From Pomphorhynchus laevis (taxonomy: Eukaryota > Acanthocephala > Palaeacanthocephala > Echinorhynchida > Pomphorhynchidae): DNA of 64,000 nt. Below, piece by piece: positions 20,964-57,879 of the stretch. Both the position numbers and the translations under genes were made by a program. The DNA lies in contig WNNJ02001792.1 of the NCBI GenBank assembly GCA_012934845.2, positions 31,291 through 95,290 on the forward strand. The letters run 5' to 3'. The number at the start of each line of letters is the position of its first letter. Positions within the stretch are counted from its first letter, which is position 1. The notes beneath the pieces were generated by a model. It did not search any database and was not told the origin of the DNA. It worked only from the letters and a program-made list of their open reading frames with translations.

Positions 20964-21065
20964 ATGTATCTAGATCGCTATATTTCTGTAATACAACCGC
21001 TAAAGCATATTGTTGGCATTGCATTCTTCCTGGTTATATTTCGCTTGCTCAAAGAAAATATATAA
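20964..21065 (+). pseudogene. Class A GPCR-like fragment (DRY region)
   Basis: An ATG opens 33 codons reading MYLDRYISVIQPLKHIVGIA followed by a hydrophobic FFLVIF, then TAA. In frame just upstream is SLI before a stop. DRYxxVxxPL is the signature at the end of transmembrane helix 3 and the second intracellular loop of rhodopsin-like receptors, and the hydrophobic run fits the start of helix 4. Helices 1-2 and 5-7 were not found nearby, so this is a small gene fragment, a single exon, or chance. Confidence 0.4.
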
Positions 21066-22389
21066 AAGTAAATGTTTATATTTTTCAATAATTCATTGAA
21101 CAATAATTGAGCATCGTATAATCTAGGAATTATAGCAAAATATTAATTAATAAAATTATGCTTTAGAATAAGTCATATTATTATGTACAAACTAAACTGT
21201 ATTATTTATTAGAATTTCAAAAGATGAAAATTTCATTTTCGTTTTATTTTTAAACATCAAGTTTATTTATTCAATCATTAAAAGTTATGCTACCGAATAT
21301 TTATGCTAAATTTCAGATTTTCGATTTCTTTCAATAGCATTCTAATGAATATTTTCTTGTTTCGTACAAATTTAATTATATAGCTTACTGCATTATTGAA
21401 CCTTAAGCGTGCCAGTCTTTACCTGATCCCATTCATACTTTCAGTTCCTTCTCACCCTTCAAATATTTTATCTTTATGTTACTGATTTAATTATCTGCTT
21501 AACCGTTATAGAATTGATTCGCTATACAAACATTTTTTATTTATTATTTGTCAATTGGTTGCGATCAGTGATCGCTTAATTGGTTACTTTTACAAATCAA
21601 TCAATTGGTAAATGTTGCAATAAACCCGTCGCAACAAAGGCTATAAATCAATTCATAATGTTTTAAATCTTCTTTATTCGATACAAAACAATTCTCATCA
21701 TTTTATTTTTACAACATACCATTTATACCATAAATCAAGGGATTAACTACCATCGATTATTTAGTCCTTCTGGATTATTTTTTGAAGAATAGTTTTTAAT
21801 CCACAAGTCTCCTGATGTTGTCGCCTTTAAGTGTGATTTATTATGTAGGACACGTTAAAACAACAATGGGACATTTTTTTTGTTTTACATCGAATTTATA
21901 TAATAAGACATTTTATATTGTTAAGCACGGTAGCTGATAGTTTGGTCTTCGGGTTTAACGGGATGTTCTATCATAATGTTTGCTTTACGAATAATTTATG
22001 GAAAATTCAAATATTTACAAGATGCTTAAGCTACTCTATTGTAAGAACTCTATGAACTAATTTACTTTTAGACCAAGTTGTTGTGATAAAAAGACAAAAA
22101 TTATAATATTTTTAGATAATTAATATTTTTCTAATTATAAAACTATGCGAAATATTTTGCACAATAAAAATATCGATAGAAAAATACTTTGATAAAGCAT
22201 TCTTAGTGTTTTATAGAATCTCGTTATAGAACATTAATCTGATAATATTTATTATGTCACTGTTGCCTTTCAGCCTGGGGCGGAAAACAAAAATGTAAAT
22301 GTACACAAATAATAAAATACAAGAAAAAACATTCATGAAATCAAAAGTCATTTGCTATTATTTAAATAACTGATCATTTGCTAGACTGC
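21066..22389. other. AT-rich spacer
   Basis: Nothing recognised with confidence. 21790-21990 is less AT-rich and may be an old repeat. If the kinase gene's first exons lie upstream, this is intron. Confidence 0.4.
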
Positions 22390-23340
22390 CTAGCTTCACG
22401 ATTGCATTGAGATTACTTGGTTTGAGTCAAGGGGGTTGGTAAGATCAGTAGTTGACAAATCGATTTGCTTGAGTGACAATTCGGAAAGGACAAGGCAATC
22501 AAACAGATGAGAAATGGGTGAACATTGAATGTGACAAAATTTACAGCTGCAAAAATTCGAACGATCGTACATTGGATACGAATTATGCAAAGCTTATCGT
22601 GATAGCTGTGTATATCGGCGGAGACAATAAGTAGTATTTTATTTGCGTGTGGTTTATGATATAGTGATTTCTAGGTGTTTGAGGCTGATATATTTCAGGG
22701 TAGATTGCAAAGAGCTTAGTAATAAATTGTTTAGTGTGTTGTTTGAATAGGAATGTTTCACGGAGACGAACATGATATCGATAGTTACTGATAGGACTTA
22801 ATCGAGGTGATTGTTGCAATATACATGGTATGGATTTTGGATGATTGGTCAAGACTTTTTTGATGAAGCGCCACTTACATGCATCTAATTGTTTAAAGTT
22901 ATAATTGTTTAAAGTCATCTAATTGTTTAAAGTCATGAATTCGATGCGTCGGTAATCTAGCGAAAGTTTATCGGAATTAGCAAGGCGTTCTCCACGGTGA
23001 TATGTGATAGTTTTGGTCTTCATAATGTTGACAATAAGGTCACTTTTGATGCAATAGGTCAAGTCGGTCAAATATGGATTATGCGTTGCGAATAGAGTCG
23101 GGAAGTATTAGCAGATCGTCGGCAAAAATAACTATTTTGGAGTCATTGATGTCGTTTACAAGTAAGCTGGTAAATATCTAACAAATATTGAGAAAAAGAG
23201 CGTCTTTGTTAGTCACCTTGGAGGACTTCTTTGTGTCATGTGATTAGAGTGGCGAAAGGTACGCCATCAAATCAGCACACTTCATTCGGTAATAACGTAT
23301 GGTGTATTGTGTCAAGGAAAGCCCAATATAGAATATTATT
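22390..23340 (-). pseudogene. LINE reverse transcriptase remnant
   Basis: Minus-strand frames give RT blocks in order: YWAFLDTIHHTLL (AFD-type block, about 23335-23295), a GD-containing block, NDINDSKIVIFADDLLILPD (FADD catalytic block, about 23155-23105), then KWRFIKKVLTNHPKSIPCIL and a C-terminal CKFC ... SHLFDC cluster near 22540-22490, which resembles a zinc knuckle. Several frames are needed and stops are common. The clade is uncertain. It lies in the intron, or upstream sequence, just before the first recognised kinase-gene exon, in antisense. Confidence 0.65.
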
Positions 23341-23649
23341 AACATAATTTTATATAACTTTGAAATATTTTTAACGAAATTTAAAATGCAGATTTATGTT
23401 TTTACTAAAATTGACGGAATTTACAATGTCATATATCGGGTATTTTATTAATTTTGTCTATCCTGTTTCAATATTTAAAGTTTAGAATTAAAATCATTCA
23501 CGTATTTTATGAAAAAGTAAATATTTTAAATTTCTGATTTAAAATTTATAAATTTTAAAATAAAATAATAATAAGTCAAACAAACTTTTATAATTAAAGT
23601 AAAAAGTTTAAAGATTAAAGTTTAAAATATAAACATATCTAACTTGCAG
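23341..23649. other. AT-rich sequence before first found exon
   Basis: AT-rich, ending in the acceptor acttgcag at 23642-23649. No coding sequence seen. Confidence 0.6.
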
Positions 23650-48334
<24,685 letters not shown>

Positions 48335-48690
48335 TTATCAAAATAACCCAATCAATAGTAATTGTATATATTTTCAAGGAAATCAATATATGTAGTTTTG
48401 TAAAGAAAATCAACTCTTTTCCAATTTATTCAGAACTAATTTACAATAAAGAAATAACAAGATATGTATGATATCAATATTTAATATTGGTTTTATATCT
48501 AATACTAAATCATTAAATACTTTTTATAAAATATCCATTTGCTTCTTTTAATTGTAATTTATATTATTTATAGTATGGAATCAAATAAACGACAATTTCT
48601 ATTATTCGAGAAAAAAATTCAGTCCAATATTTCATTAGCTTAATTTTATGATCAGGAACTACCGTCTTACAACACGCAAAAGTTTAAATA
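48335..48690 (+). promoter_or_regulatory. RTK 3' UTR with polyadenylation signal
   Basis: AATAAA at 48445-48450, about 110 nt after the stop codon, in plain AT-rich 3' UTR. A transcript end about 20 nt later would stop before LINE B begins. Confidence 0.65.
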
Positions 48691-48837
48691 AATAAATAAA
48701 TGATTTTTTTAATAAAAATAACATAAGGACCCTAAGGAGAAGAACAAAGGAAAAAAGAAAACAACAAGTTTAAAGAAATAAATTGTTACTAGCAGAATTC
48801 TTCCTCGTCTTCCAAGTCTTCACCCATCCATCACAGC

Positions 48838-51285
48838 ATCATGGGAATCAGATCCTTCGAACCGATCCAACACGCCACCTTAAGGCTGAACCACCCGGGA
48901 TCTGCCACCCCCAGAAGGATCCAGTCGCGGCGGACTATGTCAGGCAATCGGGAAACGAGTAGCTTCAAGAACCTTAGTATTTACTCAGGGGGACGTCCTC
49001 TCGAAAAGAAGACTTATCCCGAGATAGCCCAGGAACCCCAAAGGCGTACCTGGGTTTTCTCCCTTAATGACAGATGCTGGGCCTGTTTCAGGGCCCAACT
49101 AGCTTTCTTCAGGATACGTTTAAGTCTATCCAGGTCAGATTTTGCTGACCAGTTCACGGTCACAGTGAACCCCAGGTATTTTACTCGAGTAGAGAAGATA
49201 GGGTGTGGATCATTAGGCAATATGGAGGATATGGCAGAGATTGCTAATCTCTTAAGCTTTTTCTTCGTCGCAGGGGTGCCATGAAAAACAACCACCTACG
49301 ACTTTGAGAAGTTTAAAATAAGTTTGGATTTGGGTAACTGGTCATTAAATCTTAAAAAGAATTGGCTGATGTCAGAGACCACGTCCTTGCACCTACGTCC
49401 AGAAAATAGGGCTGTGGTATCATCAGCGTATACCACTAGACGTTTTTCGCGTTTGAATATTTTGAAAAGTTGTATGGAGGCAGCAAGATATAAGATAGGA
49501 GAAAGTGGTGAACCTTGAGGCACTCCAGTAATAGGGTAGAACTGACGCGCATCGGGGTCGTCTTCATAATAGAAAAGCTTGGTGTACAATAGTATCTCCA
49601 CCCTGTTAACAATCCTCGCAGGCAACCCAAGGGACCTGAGGGAAGAGATAACAAAAGGAATGGAGATACGGTCAAATGCAGCAGAGAAATCAAGGAAAAC
49701 AGCCACTACCAGTTGATGGCTATTTTCCCGACAAAACTGCTGCACCTCACCAACTGCTGAATGGACCGAGCGACCTTTGACGAACCCATGGAAACCAGGT
49801 GGGATTAGATTATGCCTACTCAGATTAACACGGATTCTACGCGCAAGCGCTTTCTCGTAGATCGAAATAAGGGAATTTTGAATCGAGATGGGTGGCAGGT
49901 CTTTTGGAGAGCGAACCGGATTTCTCTTAGGGATAAAAATTCGCTTACTTAAATTGATGCCGGCTACATCAGCAGGAGATGCTAAAAGCATGGTGACGGC
50001 CACTTCTCTCCTTTGATCGGCTGTCAAAAGCTGACAGACCCGAGAAGAGAGTGGAGCGATGGTTTTGGAGGTGCCCGGAAGAGTTCCCCAGGCATTAAGG
50101 ATCTCAGGGACTGAGATATCCCTACTCCTGAGGTCCTCCCAAGGCGGGATTGGTTGTGGTGATTGCGTGGCTTTATAATTATGTAGCGTAAGTAACTCCT
50201 CAAAAACTTTAGCAAGACCAATACTGCCAATCCAACCAGATGCCCTCTCCTTCCAGCAGACAAATCTATCTTTCTTGAATATCTTCCAGAAGGAAGACTG
50301 GGTTGGATTAAGGGAAGCAATACTAGCCCTATCCTTACCCAGCTGGAACCTATATCTAGTGCTCCAATATTCTTTCGAGAGAGCCTGTCGTGCAGAAGTG
50401 GAGAGATTTGGTGAATGAAGCAGGTGTGCTAGGGTCTTGAGTTTCGTCGGAGTGGGATTGTAAACGCGACCTTTATAGGTAGTCGATAAAATCCCGGTAG
50501 CTTGCGAAGAGAGGTAGGTATTGAATTCGGTAAAACTCTCATTCCCAATACGGGGGAAGCGACTGATAGCTGCCTGGAAGATCGCCACTCTGATCGGATC
50601 AAAGTGGAATCTCCCCCGGGGCAGCGTATCCTCTTCAATCCACCAGCGAATTAGGTCATGTGAGGTGGACAGATGTTGACGCGACTGTTCAGTACAGAGG
50701 GGTTTAAGCAACCACCTCTCGTGAATCAGTAGAAGGTCGAGGAGAGAAATTTGTTGTAGAACAATGAAAGGTTGGGGAAGGTGGTTTATGAATGAGGAAC
50801 CGGTTCCTAGCTCTGCGGAGTGCAGCATTAATCCAACGACCAGTCCTGTCGTTGAAATCACCCAGAATCATGTCATAACCGCTGTCAATGATCTTATCCA
50901 GGAGGTCACGGTTCTTGTGAATCTCCCCTGGACGAATGTAGACATTGGCTAGACTGAAGCGCTTACCGCTCTTACCAAGAGAAACTACCAGACAAGACAG
51001 GGCTGGACAAGAGTAGTTTAGCAAGAGGGAAGATCTTAAGGAGCATTTAACTAAGGTCAAGAATCCTTGAGATGAAGAGGAGTGAGGCGGGGTTATGTGC
51101 GGAGTAAAGTGGGATTGGATGTGCTTTGGAATAAATCGAGTAATGTCCTGAGGAAGACGGATAGACCGCGTCCCCTGAAGGACTATAACATCTGCATCTC
51201 GGATTGAGAGAAGTCTAAGGGCAGAAGCTCCTCCCGAATTCCACTGAATAATGTTCAGTGAAAAAGGATCACCGTTACTTGACAT
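48838..51285 (-). pseudogene. LINE copy B ORF2 (EN-RT)
   Basis: Starts at ATG 51285, 13 nt after the ORF1 stop. Endonuclease: FSLNIIQWNSGGASALRLL, YDMILGDFNDRTGRW, CSTTNSLLDLLLIH. RT: VFLDFSAAFDRISIPFVISS, GVPQGSPLSPILY, VVYADDTTALF. Compared with copy C there is one frameshift near 50725 and stops after ILNFSKS (CAG to TAG type, 49296) and after WAISG (about 49013), plus one more near the C-terminus. The C-terminal VACWIG end is kept. The family's target-primed mechanism would require both activities; this copy is inactive as it stands. Confidence 0.88.
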
Positions 51286-51298
51286 TGTGTTAAAGGGG

Positions 51299-52546
51299 TT
51301 AACCGGGATTACCAGCCCTAGATCTAGACGGAACTAGGGGCAGGGGGTAGCCCCCACTGCCACCAGCGACGTCCGAGGCTGGCACTTCCCCGGGGAAAGT
51401 GTCATCATCTTCCGATAAATTAGACCGGGAGGCTTTTGCTTTTTTGACCATCAGATCTTTCATTTTTATAGGCGGGATGGAAGTGTCGGAACTTTGCCGT
51501 TTATTGGAGGCAGGCACTTTCTTAACGGCCTGTTCAGTTGGAGAGTACATGTTGGAACAGAGATGCCCGATTAAAGTTTCAATACGTGCCATGCGGGCAT
51601 CGATCTTCGCATCGATCAACTTCAACATCTCAGAATCAGCCATACGGTTGGATTAAGCAGGACGGTAGGTCAGGCTAGCTTTGACCTGATGAGCCTGAGC
51701 AGAGAAGAATGACACATACTTTTTGAATACGCAGCAGCGGCGCGACCACGCCGGGTGTTGGTCACCGCAATTCACACAAGAAGGTTTAGAGGAACAGTGA
51801 ACATCGGAATTAATAGATGAGCATTCATTGTCACCGCAAACACCACAGGATACAGCTAGTCCACATGTGGAGGCCCAATGCCCCCACCGATGACAGGTAT
51901 TGCAATGAGGATACACGTGACTATCCTGCTCGATCTTCATAAAGCGGAGATTGAAGCCCAAGAACGGGTTTGAGGCAGAGTTAGCCAGGAGATAGGCTTG
52001 ATCTGGATCAGAATGTGCGAATTACACCGGTATTGCTATCCCTTCTTTGCTAACAATGGGCCTGATAGAGGAGAGCTTATACAATTTATTCATATCCATA
52101 ATATCATTATCACTGAGATCTAAGTGGAAGTTAGTAATCTTGATAGTCGCATTAATAGGTTTACAGGTTAATTCCCCCATTGAGTCTAGGTTAGACCTGA
52201 AAAAGTCTGTATAGGCCTTCAGTAAGTCACCAGAGGCAAACGAAGCCTTAAGTTTATTGTCATAGGATCTTACAGAGGAGAATATTACTCTGTTTTTATA
52301 TTGAACAGCGAAGGGTTGAAGAAATACGGAGAACAAATCGCTGTATTTTAGCGGAATTTTTCCCGTGATTATACATAAGTTTTTTGCTTTTTTGATGGGA
52401 GGTAACACCTCCCCTCTTTCATAACATAAACAAAACTGACTAACCTTGTAATCCTTGTCTGCAGTCAGGGAAGAACCAGAAATCTTACCTTTTTTATCGT
52501 TGAAAATGACAGTTTCTTGCAAAACGTTTGATCGCTCCGTACACAT
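51299..52546 (-). pseudogene. LINE copy B ORF1 (Gag-like)
   Basis: One frame from ATG 52546 (MCTERSNVLQ) to 51299, about 415 codons, with in-frame stops at 52022-52024 and about 51653-51655. N-terminal half: FSVFLQPF and SSVRSYDNKLKASFASGD with NDIMDMNKLYKLSSIR, seen in all three copies. Then three zinc knuckles (CNTCHRWGHWASTC, CGVCGDNEC, CVNCGDQHPAWSRRC), which bind the element RNA in this LINE group. A Ser/Lys-rich tail follows. This start is preferred over the upstream in-frame codon because A and C begin with comparable MF-type starts. Confidence 0.85.
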
Positions 52547-52638
52547 TTTCACAAACTGCTTTCGATGCAATGCAAAAGTTTCTTACATAACAGTTTTATC
52601 GTACAGCATTAAAAACTTAAAAAACCTAAAACAAAAAA
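52547..52638. promoter_or_regulatory. Shared 5' region of two head-to-head LINEs
   Basis: Only 92 bp separate the ORF1 ATGs of copy B (52546, minus) and copy C (52639, plus), so both 5' UTRs must fit here. In copy A the 5' UTR is also about 15-20 nt. Jockey-type LINEs use internal promoters downstream of the start, so a promoter here is inference only. Confidence 0.5.
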
Positions 52639-53898
52639 ATGTTCACAAGTGAAAACGCTTATTGCGTGTCGGAGCATCAAAGCTCCTATGAAAATGTGCC
52701 TGTAATCAACGATTCCGCTGGAATTACAAATGTTTAAGGTAAAGTACCTTCTCCTACATCTTTCCCTTCGGACTTGCAGGTTAGTCAATTTAATAAGAAC
52801 TATGTTACTGACTCGGGGGAGCTCCCCCGATACCGAAACTAAAAAATTTAGCAATCATTAATTCAGTTATGCCAATTGAAAAGCATAAGCTTTTCAATGT
52901 TTTCTTACGTAGCTTCGTCCAGAACTACTCTGGAAGAGTAGTATTCAATTCGGTCCGATCATTCGTTAATCAACTAAAAGTCTCATTTTCGTCACATGAA
53001 CTAATGGATGCTTATGAGTCATTTTTCAATAATAATCTGTCCCATCTGGGATCTCTAACGCTAAAGCCCCTACAGGCAACTGTTAAGATTTCTAATTACC
53101 CTCCTTATTTGGAGGAGGAAGATCTGGTTCTCTTACGGGACACGTTCAAGTTGAGTTCAGTCCGCGGATTGAAATCTAAAACAGGGGAATCCTTACCTGT
53201 TGCGTTCTGCGGTACGGACTTAAACAACGCTGATATTTTGTCACGGAATGCAGTCAACCCCTTTATGGGGTATAATCTCATATTCAATTTGGTTGATCAA
53301 GATTGCTTCACATTTCCTCATTGTAACTCCTGCCACTGCTAAGAGGCACTGGGCCTCCTCCTGTACGCGGGAGAAATCGTGCGGAGTATGCGGTAAATCT
53401 TCCTGTATCGCTTTGTCAAAGGGGGAGAGGTGCGTAGCTCCCCCAGTCTGTACTAATTGTGGTGGGGACCACCCCGCGTGGTCACGTCGTTGTCGTATTT
53501 TCAGAGAATATAGAATGAAATATGCAGTCCCGGCTCCCCCAACTGGAAGAAGTTTTGCTGCTGTTGCCGCGCAGCCATCGGAAAGAATGTCCAACATGGA
53601 TATTTTGCACTTGCTGGACAACAACAGGAAGAATACATTCTCTCAAATACAGCAGTGGCTAGCACCCCTCCTTGGGGCGTTCCTAAGTTCTCCCTCAGTT
53701 CCGTTGCAATCGGAGAAAGATTGTCCGAAATCAAAGAAAAGGGGTGGATCAGCAAGATCGGTTCCACTCTTCAAGGTTGACAAGCTGATAAAAGAGAAAG
53801 GCGCCTCAAAGGGAAATGAAGATACTGCCCTGGGGGTTACGATTCTGGATGGGGCTAGTGGCGGGAGGGGCGACCTTCCCGCACCTAGCTCTGTCTAG
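52639..53898 (+). pseudogene. LINE copy C ORF1 (Gag-like)
   Basis: ATG 52639 reads MFTSENAYCVSEHQSS, meets a TAA near 52736, then shifts frame near 52815 to the frame with APPIPKLKNLAIINSVMPIE and LFNVFLRSFVQNYSGRVVFN. A second shift near 53320 leads to the knuckles CGVCGKSSC and CTNCGGDHPAWSRRC. The tail resembles copy B (MSNMDILHLLDNN). About one stop and two frameshifts. Confidence 0.82.
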
Positions 53899-53930
53899 GT
53901 TGACTTCCCCCGTCCAACTTGTCTAACACA

Positions 53931-56383
53931 ATGGTGAGTAAGCCTGAGCCTTTTTCACTGAATATTCTTCAGTGGAATTCGGGAGGTGCTTCTGCCCTTA
54001 GACTTTTATCTGGTAGAGATGCAGATGTTATAGTCCTTCAGGAGACGCGGTCTATCCGTATCCCCCAGGACATTACTCGATTTATCCCTCAGCATATATA
54101 CACCCACTTCACTCCGTATATAACGCCTCCTCACTCCTCTTCATCTCAAGGTCTTTTAACCTTAGTTAAATGATCCTAAAGATCTTCCCTCCTTCTTAAC
54201 TATTCTTGTTCTGCCCTATCTTGTCTAGCTATATCACTTCGTAAGAATGGTAAATGTATCAGCATAGCCAATATTTATATACGGCCAGGAGAAATTCACA
54301 AGAACCGTGACCTCCTGGATCGTTTATTGGGTAGCGGCTATGACATGTTACTTGGTGATTTCAACGACAGAAGTGGTCGTTGGATTAATGCAGCAAACCG
54401 CAGAGCCAGGAACGAATATCTTATTCACAAACCACCATCCCCCACCTTTTATTGCTCAACAACGAATTCACTTCTCGACATATTACTGCTTCAAGAGACG
54501 TGGTTGTTGAAACCCATCTGTACTGAGCAGTTGCGCCAACAACAGACCACCTCTCATTACCTAATTAGTGTGAGGTTAGAGGAAGATACGTTGCTGAGGA
54601 GAAGGTTCCACTTTAATCTTATCAGGGTGGCCTTCTTTCAGGCAGCTATCCAACTCTTCCCCCAAATTAGGAATGATAGTTTGACCGAATTTAATACCTA
54701 CATCTCTTCGCAAGCTACCACGATACTATCGACTACCTATAAAGGTCGCATATACAATCCCACTCCAACAAAACTCAAGGTCCTAGCTAAAATGCTACAT
54801 CTTCCTACTCTCTCTGTTTCCGCCAGACAAGCCCTCTCGAATGAATACTGGAGCACTAGATATAGGTTCCAGTTGAGTAGGGATAAGGCAAGCATTTCTC
54901 GCCTTAGCCCTTCTCAGTCTTCCTTCTGGAAGATACTCAAGAAGGAGAAGTTTGTCTGTTGGAAGGATAGAGCATTAGGTTGGATTGGTAGAATAGGCCT
55001 TGATAAAGTTTTGGAGGAGGCACTATCCCTTCACAATTATGGAGCCACTCATTCACCCCAACCAATCCCGCCTTGGTGTGACTTCAGGAGTAGGGACTTA
55101 TCTGTTACAGATATCCTTAACTCATGGGGCCACTCCCGGGCACCTCCAGAACCCATGCGCCACTCTCCACTCGTGTCTGTCAGCTTTTGACAGACAGTCA
55201 AAGAAAGGAAGTCGCCATAACAATGCTATTAGCCTCCCCTTCCGACATTGCTAACATAAATATTAGCCGTCTAGTATTTTTACCTAAAATGGAGTCGATT
55301 ACATGTCTAAAAGATCTGCGGCCTATTTCAATTCAAAACTCCCTCATCTCCATTTACGAAAAAGCGCTTGCGCGTAAAATCCGCGACCATCTAAATAGGC
55401 GAAATTTAATCCCACCAGGTTTTCATGGGTACGTAAAAGATCGCTCGGTCAATTCAGCAATAGGTGAAGTGCAACAGTTTTGTCAGGATAACAGTCATCA
55501 GCTTGCTGTTGCTGTCTTTCTTGATTTTTCGGCTGCATTTGACCGCATTTCCATTCCTTTTGTTATCACTTCTCTCAGGTCCCTCGGGTTGCCTGCGAGA
55601 ATTGTTAACAGGGTGGAAATATTGCTGTACTCCAAGCGATTCTTCTATGAAGACGACCCTGATGCACGTCAGTTCTATCCTATTACGGGTGTGCCTCAAG
55701 GCTCCCCACTTTCTCCAATCTTGTATCTTGCTGCCTCCATTGAACTATACAAAAAATTCAAACGCGATCAACATATTGTGGTATATGCTGATGATACCAC
55801 AGCCCTGTTCTCTGGACGCAGGTGCAAAGATGTAGTCTCTGACATCAGTCATTTCTTTACAAGATTAAAAGATCAGCTGCCCATTTCCAATCTTGTTTTA
55901 AACTCCTCCAAATCGCAGGTGGTTGTCTTTAATGGCGCCCCTGTGACAAAGAAAAAACTCAAGAGATTAGCACTCTCAGCTCTATCTTCCATCCTGACTA
56001 ATCAACCACTCCCTACCTTCACAAATCGAGTAAAATACCTGGGATTCACCATTACGGTGAGCTGGTCAGCGAAAGCTGACCTGGATAGACTAAAACGTAT
56101 CCTGAAGAGAGCTAGATGGGCCCTGAAACGGGCCCAACATCTGTCATTGAAAGAGAAATCCCAAGTGCGCCTCTGGGGTACTTGGGCTATCTCGGGATTA
56201 GTTTTCTTTTCAAGAGGACGTCCCCCAGAACAAAGACTAAGGTTTCTCAAGCTCCTCGTCTCGCGTTTACCCAGCATAGTCCGCACCGACTGGACTCTTC
56301 GGGGGGTGAAAGACCCCGGGTGGTTCAGTCGCAAGGCGGCGTGTTGGATTGGTTGGGGGGGGCTCAGATCCCCATGGATTTGA
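53931..56383 (+). pseudogene. LINE copy C ORF2 (EN-RT)
   Basis: ATG 53931 lies 32 nt after the ORF1 stop. Endonuclease NILQWNSGGASALRLLSGRD, then two nonsense codons at 54171 (TGA) and 54177 (TAA) where copy B has Cys and Leu, then GDFNDRSGRW in the same frame. One missing base near 55128 moves to the frame with the RT: AAFDRISIPFVITS, GVPQGSPLSPILY, VVYADDTTALF (YADD 55784-55795) and the C-terminal KAACWIGW, ending with TGA at 56381. About 817 codons in all. Three small lesions, so a recent loss of function. Confidence 0.88.
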
Positions 56384-56530
56384 GGCTATAATTCTGAAGA
56401 AAACGGGCTTGCATTTTAAGAGTGTCAATTATCTATGAAGAAGATTTAGACTGTAACTGTATTATTGTATTTATTCTATTTATTTATCCTGCATGTTATT
56501 TATTATTAATAAAATCTATTAATTAATTAA

Positions 56531-57059
56531 TAAAAAAAAACCTGTCGAAGAAACTATCACATCACACCAAATGAATTGTACAAACAAAATTCCACAAAGT
56601 AAAAAAATTCAACCCACAAAATACACGAAGCCAAAATTTAAAACTGAAACAAATCAAACAAATTTAATTTATATAATTATGAAATTATAATATTATACTA
56701 TTATAGAATCATGATATTTTATCGTCTAATCGTTAAAATAATTGATGATATGGTAAAAACAATTAGTTTTTTGTTATAATCAACAAGAATAAATAAATTT
56801 ATTCTTCATTAAATCTAATTGCTAATAAAAGCAGGTGAGTCAAGTGATCGTTAGCCAACATTAAAAGGACCGAAACGTGAAACGTAGGTATTGGTCAGTA
56901 GCTGATGAGGTCAATTTATACTGAAATGTAGAGTACTGCTGTAGTACTTAAGAACCAGTACCTTTGTGGCACTGGCTCTTAAATGGATATAAATGTATAA
57001 AGTTCAATGAATAGGGGCTTATTAAATATTTTGATGAGAAAATAAATTCACAATTATAA
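56531..57059. other. Spacer with hammerhead-like boxes and hairpins
   Basis: On the plus strand GACC-GAAA (56869-56875), a 4-bp stem III (ACGT gaa ACGT) ending in A, then CTGATGA-GGTC (56901-56911). GACC and GGTC are complementary, as stem II of a circularly permuted hammerhead. Stem I does not pair. Hairpins follow at about 56933-56950 (agtact arms) and 56950-56982. Confidence 0.35.
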
Positions 57060-57220
57060 TTGTTCAATTATCTGTTTAACTCGAATCCTTCTTCCGATAC
57101 ATTATTTCTTATTTATTAGTCAATTCATAAAAATTAACTTTTATTTTAAATTTCAATTGAAAATTTTAACTTGATATAAATTATTTAAAATCTTATATAA
57201 AAGTTATTTATTATTTATTG
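57060..57220 (+). repeat. RT-element repeat, distal half
   Basis: tatttattagtcaattcata and the following acttttattttaaatttcaa match the distal part of the 33800-34060 and 61680-62060 copies. Confidence 0.6.
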
Positions 57221-57879
57221 CTAAACTTTAGAATAGAACCAATAAACTATCGATATTTGATAAAAATATTTAAAATTGAAAAGGTTATTTCCAATTAAGA
57301 TTTTTATCAAAATTTTTATTAAATTTTTGATAATAAAATATTGAAATCGAATATTTAAATTTATTTAATAAAAAAATGCTGAATATGAATTTTTTAATAT
57401 GAAGATTCAAGCAGTAATATAAACTGCTTGAAGAAGAAAAATCAGTTACGAAATCCTAATACGAATTATGATTTCAAAATAATATTTTAAGGAATATTAA
57501 ATATTCGAATTATTTAAAAATTAACCAAAGAATTATTGGACTAGATTCGTATTAGTTTTATTACTAGATGCGTATCTTCTTCCTTAATTTTATATCAGTT
57601 GGATGTCGTCATTTAATTTAATTTCTTTTCAATTTAATATTGTGATATACACTGCTTGAAGAAGAAAAATCAGTTTTATCTTAATTTTATCAATTTTAAC
57701 TTTCAATCTTTTCTATCTTCAATTTATTTGTTTTATTCTATACATAGTTTTATTTTACATAGTTTTAGTTTTGATTAGTTTAGCAGTGTCATGCTTTTGA
57801 CAGAGCTATATGAATTTTAAATTTAATTTGTTACTTTTAAAATAAAATCTGTTATATTATTAGACATCACATCATTCTT
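57221..57879. other. AT-rich spacer
   Basis: Contains two copies of a gcttgaagaagaaaaatcag segment (about 57425 and 57652), otherwise nothing recognised. Confidence 0.5.

Larger units (their letters stand above)
48700..52600 (-). mobile_element. Jockey-like LINE, copy B
   Basis: Near full-length two-ORF LINE: ORF1 with CCHC knuckles, ORF2 with AP endonuclease and RT, no RNase H domain seen. Arrangement and wording fit the Jockey/I superfamily. The 3' end is an A/T-rich tail (about 48685-48720) lying 350 bp beyond the receptor kinase stop. Breaks are few (two stops in ORF1; one frameshift and about three stops in ORF2), so it is much younger than copy A. Confidence 0.9.
52610..56530 (+). mobile_element. 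Jockey-like LINE, copy C
   Basis: Full-length layout on the plus strand, with ORF1, ORF2 and a 3' UTR of about 150 nt ending in ttaattaattaataaaaaaa. Related to but clearly distinct in sequence from copy B, especially at the ORF1 N-terminus, so the pair is two separate insertions rather than one inverted duplication. Confidence 0.9.

Noticed and set aside
52547-56383. Copies B and C as one inverted duplication
   Set aside because: The two ORF1 N-termini and many ORF2 positions differ too much, and each has its own lesions.
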